Source: Bacteroidota bacterium
Lineage (GTDB): Bacteria > Bacteroidota > Bacteroidia > Chitinophagales > Chitinophagaceae
Direction: 5' to 3'
Assembly: GCA_021780705.1 (NCBI GenBank)
Contig: JAJXYG010000052.1
Coordinates: forward strand, 1 to 11,593
DNA: 11,593 nucleotides
Part shown: piece after piece, positions 6,530 through 11,593 of the stretch
Numbering within the stretch: position 1 is the stretch's first letter
How the letters are laid out: every line of letters starts with the position of its first letter
The notes under the pieces: generated by a model
Databases searched by the model: none
Told to the model about the DNA's origin: nothing
What the model saw: the letters and a program-made list of their open reading frames with translations, nothing else
Program-made: the position numbers and the translations under genes

Positions 6530-8593
6530 ATGAAAATAGCCTTCCAGAATATGCGGACTACCCCAAGGGGAACAGCAGGGAACCCTTCCATTCAAAAATC
6601 CAGTTGCCGTCTTGCACTATGCCTTTTAGTGTGGGTGGCCATACCCCAACTCTCGATGAGCCAAAAAACGATCAAAAATCCCTACCAGGATTACCCCGTA
6701 TACCGGGGCACTGACCTGGGGGTACAGTATACCCCATCTGCAACCCGGTTCCGGGTCTGGGCGCCCGGGGCCAGCCAGGTACTGCTGCGGATTTACTCAT
6801 CCGGGGATACGGGGCAGGCCATTTCAAAAATCCCACTCCGGAAATCGAAGCAGGGTACCTGGCAGCTTACCGTAGACAAGGACCTCAAAAACCGGTACTA
6901 TACCTTCCAGGTGCAGGAACCCTCCGGCAACTGGCTGCAGGAAAGTCCGGATATATATGCAAAGGCGGTAGGGGTTAATGGCAAAAGGGGGATGATCGTG
7001 AACCTGAAACAAACCGATCCGCCCGGATGGAACCATGACCGTAGGCCCCCCGAGAAGGGATATACCGGCATCATCATTTATGAAATGCATATCCGGGATT
7101 TTACCATCGACAAGAATTCCGGAGTGGTGCACAAGGGAAAATACCTGGGTCTTACCGAAACCGGAACCCGTGGCCCCGGTGGGGTCAAAACCGGGCTGGA
7201 TCATTTAAAGGAGCTGGGGATCACCCATGTCCACCTGCTGCCGGTATTTGATTTCAATTCAATCGATGAAAGCAAGCCCCGGCAACCACAATATAACTGG
7301 GGATACGATCCCCTGAACTATGATGTACCCGAGGGCAGTTATTCCACCAACCCCTATGATGGCCGGGTGCGGATCCGGGAGTTTAAGGAAATGGTCCAGG
7401 CGCTTCACCGCAGTGGAATCCGGGTAATCATGGACGTGGTATACAACCATACCTCCAACCTGGAAACCCCTTTCAACCAGTTTGCTCCCGGCTATTATTA
7501 CCGGCACAATCCGGACGGTACCTATAGCAATGCCACGGGCTGCGGCAATGAAACGGCCTCGGAGCGCCCCATGATGAGAAAATTTATGATCGCTTCAGTC
7601 CTCTACTGGGTCAAAGAGTATCATATAGACGGCTTTCGCTTTGACCTGATGGGGGTCCATGATATAAAGACCATGAACCTGATCAGTGACACCCTTCACA
7701 AGATCGATCCCACAATTTTCCTGTATGGAGAAGGCTGGACGGCGGGCGCGAGTCCCTACCCCGAAAAATTAAGGGCCGTGAAAAAAAATATCTATTTGCT
7801 GCACCGGATCGCGGCCTTCAGTGACGACCTCAGGGACGGGTTGCGCGGTCCCTTCAGCGATTCCAGGGCAAAAGGTTTTGTGAGCGGAAAATCAGGTGAA
7901 ACCCAAAACATCAAATTCGGGATTGTGGCCTCTACCCCTCACGGACAGATCAATTACCAAAAAGTATCCTACAGCAAGGCGCCCTGGGCAAAAGAGCCCT
8001 ATCAATCCATCAACTATGTGTCCTGTCATGATGACCCGACCCTCTATGACCGGCTGGTGGAAGCCAATCCCGGTGCGTCTCTTTCGGACCTCATCCGGAT
8101 GGACAAGCTGGCCCAGACCGTGGTCTTCACCTCCCAGGGAGTGGCCTTCCTGCACAGCGGAGCGGAACTGCTCCGAACCAAGGACGGGGTGCACAACTCC
8201 TTTCAATCCCCGGATTCCATCAATGAAATTGACTGGAAGCGAAAGGAAACCTACCACGACCTGTTCAATTATTACAGGGAACTGATCGCCCTCAGAAAAA
8301 ACCATCCTGCTTTTTCCATGCCTTCCACCCGGATGATCCAGACCCATCTGACCTTTCTGCCGACCCGGGACTCGATGCTGATTGCCTATCGTATCCAAAA
8401 TGTGAAAGCCGATCAATGGAAGGACATCCTGGTGCTGATCAACGGGGATACTACTGCGAAGACCTTCCACCTGCCCGAAGGCAACTGGATCCTGGCCGCC
8501 GATGGAAATACCATCAATGAAAAGGGAATACGGCAGGTAACCGTGGCAGATATCCCGGCTACCACCGAATACGTTTTGTTTCGAAAACCCTGA
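6530..8593 (+). CDS. pulA: type I pullulanase (GH13 alpha-glucan debranching enzyme), secreted
   Basis: This 687-residue enzyme hydrolyses alpha-1,6 branches of pullulan, glycogen or amylopectin. It carries a Sec signal peptide with a long polar n-region, a hydrophobic core LALCLLVWVAIPQL (28-41) and likely cleavage after SMS or SMSQ, so it acts in the periplasm or at the surface. A CBM48-like module (about 58-150, TRFRVWAPGASQVLLRIY) is followed by the GH13 barrel. The pullulanase hallmark YNWGYDPLNYDVPEGSY is at 255-271 and region I DVVYNH at 302-307. The nucleophile is Asp372 in GFRFDLMG, the acid/base Glu401 in YGEGW, and the transition-state stabiliser Asp501 in YVSCHDD. A beta-sandwich C-terminal domain covers about 600-687. 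There is no CBM41 or lipobox. ATG at 6551 (Met8) is an alternative start that shortens the n-region. No Sus-like transporter genes are near, so it appears as a single transcription unit. The family assignment is firm; the exact start is less so. Confidence 0.94.
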   Translation: MKIAFQNMRTTPRGTAGNPSIQKSSCRLALCLLVWVAIPQLSMSQKTIKNPYQDYPVYRGTDLGVQYTPSATRFRVWAPGASQVLLRIYSSGDTGQAISKIPLRKSKQGTWQLTVDKDLKNRYYTFQVQEPSGNWLQESPDIYAKAVGVNGKRGMIVNLKQTDPPGWNHDRRPPEKGYTGIIIYEMHIRDFTIDKNSGVVHKGKYLGLTETGTRGPGGVKTGLDHLKELGITHVHLLPVFDFNSIDESKPRQPQYNWGYDPLNYDVPEGSYSTNPYDGRVRIREFKEMVQALHRSGIRVIMDVVYNHTSNLETPFNQFAPGYYYRHNPDGTYSNATGCGNETASERPMMRKFMIASVLYWVKEYHIDGFRFDLMGVHDIKTMNLISDTLHKIDPTIFLYGEGWTAGASPYPEKLRAVKKNIYLLHRIAAFSDDLRDGLRGPFSDSRAKGFVSGKSGETQNIKFGIVASTPHGQINYQKVSYSKAPWAKEPYQSINYVSCHDDPTLYDRLVEANPGASLSDLIRMDKLAQTVVFTSQGVAFLHSGAELLRTKDGVHNSFQSPDSINEIDWKRKETYHDLFNYYRELIALRKNHPAFSMPSTRMIQTHLTFLPTRDSMLIAYRIQNVKADQWKDILVLINGDTTAKTFHLPEGNWILAADGNTINEKGIRQVTVADIPATTEYVLFRKP

Positions 8594-8947
8594 TATCGTC
8601 CGGACAAACGGACCGGCAGAGGGGTATTATCCGCCAGTGCGGTACAGGGATCTCAGGGAGTTGTGTTGGCTACGCCCCGGGTGGATATCACCCGGTTCCC
8701 ACTAAAATTTTTTTGGGTATGATCCTGCGGAATATCATAAAGAAAAGGTATCTTTCTTTTCTGCTAGGGGCAGGTGGGACCCTCTTGTAATCCCCGTTGT
8801 CCATATGAAACCACCTGGATGGAGAGCAAATAAAATAATTACAAAATATAATAAGAATAAAGGCCTGAAAAGCGCAGTTCCTGACGGCGAACATCGACTT
8901 GATATCCTGGCCACCCCATTGAAATCTATACACCAAATACTTACCAT
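8594..8947. other. 354-bp intergenic stretch, no convincing gene
   Basis: The stretch lies between the pullulanase stop and the methyltransferase start, both on the plus strand. Its left part holds a weak inverted repeat (GTCCG at 8598-8602, CGGAC at 8609-8613), a stronger hairpin at 8677-8695, and a T7 run at 8708-8714. A 23-codon plus-strand frame at 8719-8790 begins with a basic, then hydrophobic N-terminus. The right part (about 8825-8862) is very AT-rich and probably contains the methyltransferase promoter, although I cannot point to a good -33/-7 pair. Long minus-strand frames that cross this region run antisense through the methyltransferase gene and resemble no known protein. Confidence 0.6.
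8677..8695 (+). terminator. hairpin, possible terminator of the pullulanase transcript
   Basis: CCGGGTG and CACCCGG form a perfect seven-pair, GC-rich stem with the five-base loop GATAT, 83 nt after the pullulanase stop. The T7 run (8708-8714) starts 12 nt past the stem rather than directly after it, so it is not a textbook intrinsic terminator. Its position suits 3'-end formation or protection. Confidence 0.35.
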
Positions 8948-9775
8948 ATGGAAGATCTGAACCAACGGATTGAACGCCATTACCTGAAAGAAGGCTTGTA
9001 CGAAGATATTGTGGAAAGACTCAAAGACCTGGGCGTAGACCTGGAAAACGTAAAGCGCAGCGATTTGGCTGCCGTCGATGAATTTCATGTGAGAGGGGCC
9101 GCCGTTTCCAGAGAACTGGCCCGGTCCATAGACCTGCACGGGCTGGACATCCTGGATGTCGGCTGCGGGGTGGGTGGTCCAAGCCGGATGCTGGCAGAGG
9201 AATTTGATTGCCACGTTACCGGGATTGACCTCTCCCACGAGTATATCCGTACCGCTCGTGCACTGACCCGGCTGGTGAAGCTGGATTCCAGGACACGGTT
9301 CGTGGTGGGTGATGCGGCTGCGCTTCCCTTCGGGGACGACTCCTTTGAGGTGGTCTGGACCCAGCACGCCCAAATGAACATTCCCGATAAAAAGAAATTT
9401 TATTCCGGGATAAAAAGGGTACTGAAACCCGGTGGATATTTTCTTTTTTATGACATCTTCAAAAACCAGGATCGGGAAGTCCAGTACCCCATGCCCTGGG
9501 CCTCTACCGCCGACCAGAGTTTCCTGTTTACCCCTAAAGAAATGGATTCCATTCTCGCGGGACTCGGATTTAAAAAGGTCAGCTCCACCAGTCAGACCCA
9601 GGCGGGAATCGAATTCTTCGACGCCCTGGTGGCCAAAATGAAAGCCTCCGGTCCACCCAAACTGGGATTGAATGTGACCATGGGAGCATCCACCCAGACC
9701 AAACTGATGAACCTGCTCGGACAAATGAAGGATGGCACCCTGGCGCTCGAGAGCGGGGTATACCAGAAGGGGTGA
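8948..9775 (+). CDS. class I SAM-dependent methyltransferase, substrate unknown
   Basis: This is a 275-residue Rossmann-fold methyltransferase. SAM-binding motif I is LDVGCGVGG (69-77), and the acidic residue after beta-2 is Asp94 in GIDLS. Motif II/III is GDAAALPF (121-128) with SFEVVWTQHAQMNI (132-145). The post-motif RVLKPGGYFLFYDI (157-170) is typical of UbiE/tocopherol/sarcosine-type small-molecule enzymes. The N-terminal 60 residues (HYLKEGLYEDIV..., then VDEFHVRGAAVSRELA) form a cap found in a poorly characterised group of such enzymes. The conserved WTQHAQMNI and PWA segments (about 137-145 and 183-185) probably line the acceptor pocket. The substrate cannot be deduced from the sequence. 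The start at ATG 8948 leaves a full N-terminal cap. The gene stands alone on the plus strand and its TGA lies 11 bp from the recX stop, tail to tail. Menaquinone methylation (MenG/UbiE) is possible given mqnC nearby, but the N-terminal cap and motifs look unlike MenG. Confidence 0.9.
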   Translation: MEDLNQRIERHYLKEGLYEDIVERLKDLGVDLENVKRSDLAAVDEFHVRGAAVSRELARSIDLHGLDILDVGCGVGGPSRMLAEEFDCHVTGIDLSHEYIRTARALTRLVKLDSRTRFVVGDAAALPFGDDSFEVVWTQHAQMNIPDKKKFYSGIKRVLKPGGYFLFYDIFKNQDREVQYPMPWASTADQSFLFTPKEMDSILAGLGFKKVSSTSQTQAGIEFFDALVAKMKASGPPKLGLNVTMGASTQTKLMNLLGQMKDGTLALESGVYQKG

Positions 9776-9786
9776 GCACAGGATTT

Positions 9787-10251
9787 TCAGAAACTGCGGA
9801 CGAGGTCTCCCACCAGGGAGGACTCATAGCCTTTTTGTAAGAGGTAAACCTGAAGCTTGCGCTTTTTTATCAAAGGGTTCTTTTCGGTGCGCAGGGTGCG
9901 CAGCTTTTCGGAGGCGAGCTTTTCCAGGGTGCTGCGGTAATCGGCCTCATCGATTTCCTTTAAGGCCTTTTTGATGCAGTAAGGGCTGACCTGCTTTTGC
10001 CGGAGGGCCTGGGTGATTTTTACCTTTCCCCAGTGTTTGACCCGGAATTTTCCTCCGGCATACTGAATGGCAAAGCGTTCTTCGTTCAGAAAATTTTCTG
10101 CGATCAGGTCGGTAACAATGGAATCCACTTCGGATTTATGCAGGCCGTAGGAATAGAGCCTTTCCTTCACTTCTGCGTGGGATCGTTCCTGGTAGGCGCA
10201 ATAATGACGTATTCTGGCTGCCGCCTGAAGGGGTGTGAGATGGGGTTGCAT
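9787..10251 (-). CDS. recX: regulatory protein RecX
   Basis: This is a 154-residue, all-helical RecX protein, which binds RecA filaments and modulates recombination and SOS induction in the cytosol. The family layout of three-helix repeats is visible. Repeat 1 is LTPLQAAARIRHYCAYQERSHAEVKERLYSYGL. Repeat 2 contains the signature FLNEERFAIQYAGGKFR (54-70) followed by HWGKVKITQALRQKQV. Repeat 3 ends in KRKLQVYLLQKGYESSLVGDLV. The frame stays open upstream to 10455, but that part runs inside mqnC and encodes unrelated residues, so the ATG at 10251 is taken as the start and gives the family's usual length. recA is not in the window. Here recX follows mqnC by 58 bp on the same strand and is probably read from the mqnC transcript. 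Confidence 0.92.
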   Translation of the reverse strand: MQPHLTPLQAAARIRHYCAYQERSHAEVKERLYSYGLHKSEVDSIVTDLIAENFLNEERFAIQYAGGKFRVKHWGKVKITQALRQKQVSPYCIKKALKEIDEADYRSTLEKLASEKLRTLRTEKNPLIKKRKLQVYLLQKGYESSLVGDLVRSF

Positions 10252-10309
10252 GCCAACATTTTTCCCGGGGTTCACTAAGTCATCCCTGCTTAAGTGTGGA
10301 CCGGACGGA

Positions 10310-11437
10310 TTAGTAATTGATGACCTGTTCTTCCATGATCTCGGGCATTTCCCTGAATTCATATTGCTGGTTGCGAAGCTGCGGCTCAAAGCCCGCTTCC
10401 CGGATGGCTTCCTGAATCCCCCTGCTGGTGAAGCGGTGGGGAGCGCCGGCGGCACTGACTACATTCTCTTCGATCATGATGCTCCCGAAATCGTTGGCCC
10501 CTGCATGAAGGCATAACTGGGCCACCTGTTTGCCTACGGTAAGCCAGCTGGCCTGAATATTCTTCACATTGGGAAGCATGATCCGGCTCATGGCAATCAT
10601 CCGGATGTATTCTTCCGGGGTGGTCAGGTTGTGCACCCCCCTGATCCTGGCCAGCAGGGTATCTACATCCTGGAAGGTCCAGGGAATGAAGGCAATGAAC
10701 CCTTTGGCCCCCTCCGGCTTTCTGGCCTGCACTTCCCTGAGTTTGACCAGGTGCTCGAAGCGCTCGCGGATGGTTTCCACATGTCCGAACATCATGGTGG
10801 CAGAAGTGGTAAGGTGCAGCTGATGGGCTTCAGCCATGATGTCCAGCCATTCCTGGGAGCCGCACTTTCCCTTGCTGATGAGCCTTCTGACCCGGTCCGT
10901 CAGGATCTCCGCGCCGGGTCCCGGCAGGGAGTCCAGCCCCGCTTCCTTCAGGGCTACGAGCACTTCACGATGGGTCAGCCCGGACAGTTTGGTGATATGG
11001 GCTACTTCCGGGGGTCCGAGTGCATGGAGCTTTAATTTGGGAAAGAGTTTTTTGAGCTGGCCGAACAGATCCACATAATATTCCAGGCCCAACCCGGGAT
11101 GGTGGCCGCCCTGCAGCAGCAGTTGTTCTCCTCCATAGCGGAAGGTCTCTTCAATTTTCCGCTTATAGGTCTCTATGTCAGTAATATAGGAATCCTTGTG
11201 ACCGGGAACCCGGTAAAAATTGCAGAATTTACAATTGGCCACACATACATTGGTGGTGTTCATGTTCCTGTCAATAATCCAGGTGACTTTATTATAGGGA
11301 ACCTGGATTTTGCGCAGTTCATTGGCAGTATACATTAATTCGGCCAGGGAACCGTGAGTAAACAGGTAGGTGCCTTCATCTACGGTAAGATCCTCAAATT
11401 GCATGGCTTTCTTCAGCAGCTGCGAGGTATTCATCAT
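10310..11437 (-). CDS. mqnC: cyclic dehypoxanthinyl futalosine synthase MqnC (radical SAM)
   Basis: This 375-residue radical-SAM enzyme of the futalosine menaquinone pathway cyclises dehypoxanthine futalosine to its cyclic form in the cytosol. The cluster motif CxxxCxxC is Cys65, Cys69 and Cys72 in CVANCKFCNF, binding a [4Fe-4S] cluster for SAM cleavage. Family segments follow: LLLQGGHHPGLGLEYY (106-121), HALGPPE (138-144), SLPGPGAEIL (170-179), TSATMMFGH (211-219), and IPWTFQ (251-256), which separates MqnC from its paralogue MqnE. The C-terminus has the radical-SAM partner domain (ENVVSAAGAPH). Start choice is between adjacent ATGs at 11437 and 11434, differing by one residue. mqnA, mqnB, mqnD and mqnE are not in the window. 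recX follows 58 bp downstream. A strong hairpin ends 4 bases before the start codon and may control translation. Confidence 0.96.
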   Translation of the reverse strand: MMNTSQLLKKAMQFEDLTVDEGTYLFTHGSLAELMYTANELRKIQVPYNKVTWIIDRNMNTTNVCVANCKFCNFYRVPGHKDSYITDIETYKRKIEETFRYGGEQLLLQGGHHPGLGLEYYVDLFGQLKKLFPKLKLHALGPPEVAHITKLSGLTHREVLVALKEAGLDSLPGPGAEILTDRVRRLISKGKCGSQEWLDIMAEAHQLHLTTSATMMFGHVETIRERFEHLVKLREVQARKPEGAKGFIAFIPWTFQDVDTLLARIRGVHNLTTPEEYIRMIAMSRIMLPNVKNIQASWLTVGKQVAQLCLHAGANDFGSIMIEENVVSAAGAPHRFTSRGIQEAIREAGFEPQLRNQQYEFREMPEIMEEQVINY

Positions 11438-11441
11438 ATAA

Positions 11442-11483
11442 CGGCAAGGATACCCCGTAGTTTGCTACGGGGAGGAATTGCCG
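11442..11483. repeat. two-tier palindrome directly upstream of mqnC
   Basis: The inner arms CCCCGTAG (11453-11460) and CTACGGGG (11465-11472) pair perfectly over the loop TTTG. The outer arms CGGCAA (11442-11447) and TTGCCG (11478-11483) also pair perfectly across a symmetric 5x5 internal loop. On the plus strand a T8 run follows at 11489-11496. It lies 4 bases before the mqnC ATG. It could be a 5'-leader structure of mqnC, an intrinsic terminator of a plus-strand (antisense) transcript, or a dispersed REP-like palindromic element. No transposase is visible in the window. Confidence 0.6.
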
Positions 11484-11510
11484 GTTCCTTTTTTTTGGTT
11501 AAAAAATGGT

Positions 11511-11518
11511 GAAATGTA
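11511..11518 (-). promoter_or_regulatory. weak candidate -7 box of mqnC
   Basis: The minus strand reads TACATTTC, one base off the Bacteroidota TAnnTTTG box. No TTTG or TTG is found about 20 bases upstream. If real, transcription would start near 11504 and the hairpin would lie within the mqnC leader. Confidence 0.15.
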
Positions 11519-11593
11519 GACTGGTGGCTGATCCCCGCTGTATTTAAAGGGGGAAGAATTGCACTTTCTATCACTGCTATCCGTAATTTTACA

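Noticed and set aside
8598..8613. Inverted repeat GTCCG-GACAAA-CGGAC after the pullulanase stop, similar to the permease-upstream palindrome
   Set aside because: It has only five pairs, a different spacer, no T-run and no promoter-like element downstream. I treat it as chance similarity.
8741..8762. AGAAAAG / CTTTTCT inverted repeat as a terminator
   Set aside because: The stem is A/T-rich with an eight-base loop and has no following T-run. It is too weak to call.
8735..9724. Minus-strand open frame of 329 codons
   Set aside because: It is the antisense of the methyltransferase gene plus intergenic DNA. The composition is typical of a shadow frame and the plus strand encodes clear SAM motifs.
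10252..10455. N-terminal extension of recX upstream of ATG 10251
   Set aside because: It overlaps the 3' end of mqnC and encodes residues without family resemblance. The ATG at 10251 gives a normal RecX length.

Overview
The window reads as ordinary chromosomal DNA of a member of the Bacteroidota, most likely Chitinophagia or Cytophagia-like. This is inferred from several signs. There is an 814-residue double FtsX/MacB permease of the type that is abundant in that phylum. The pullulanase has a Bacteroidota-style active-site loop (SCHDD). Menaquinone is made by the futalosine route (MqnC). Start codons have A-rich or no Shine-Dalgarno-like leaders, and some promoter candidates resemble the Bacteroidota -33/-7 type (TTTG, about 20 bases, TAnnTTTG). 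I see no rRNA, tRNA, CRISPR array, phage gene, transposase or other clear mobile element.

Layout. The left edge (1-895, +) is the 3' part of an S41-family serine peptidase gene that begins outside the window. It converges on a large FtsX-like permease gene (919-3363, -). Upstream of that permease lies a 200-bp control region with a perfect 18-bp inverted repeat and a sigma-54-like -24/-12 element. Next come a small secreted protein of unknown role (3562-4212, -), and then a two-gene unit on the minus strand: an omega-amidase-type nitrilase (5540-6367) followed 8 bp later by nagA (4440-5531). A secreted type I pullulanase (6530-8593, +) is divergent from that pair. After a 354-bp stretch without a convincing gene comes a class I SAM-dependent methyltransferase (8948-9775, +). 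This converges, with only 11 bp between stops, on recX (9787-10251, -), which lies 58 bp downstream of mqnC (10310-11437, -). A strong two-tier hairpin abuts the mqnC start codon.

How the genes fit together. The window is a mosaic of small, mostly unrelated housekeeping and catabolic units rather than one system. Pullulanase handles alpha-glucans outside the cytoplasm. NagA feeds amino-sugar phosphates into glycolysis or wall synthesis. The nitrilase is probably a metabolite-repair amidase. MqnC supplies menaquinone, and RecX modulates RecA. I found no convincing undescribed multi-gene system. The parts most worth a second look are non-coding: the inverted repeat plus sigma-54-like promoter before the permease, and the hairpin before mqnC. 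The unassigned 216-residue secreted protein and the unassigned methyltransferase come next.
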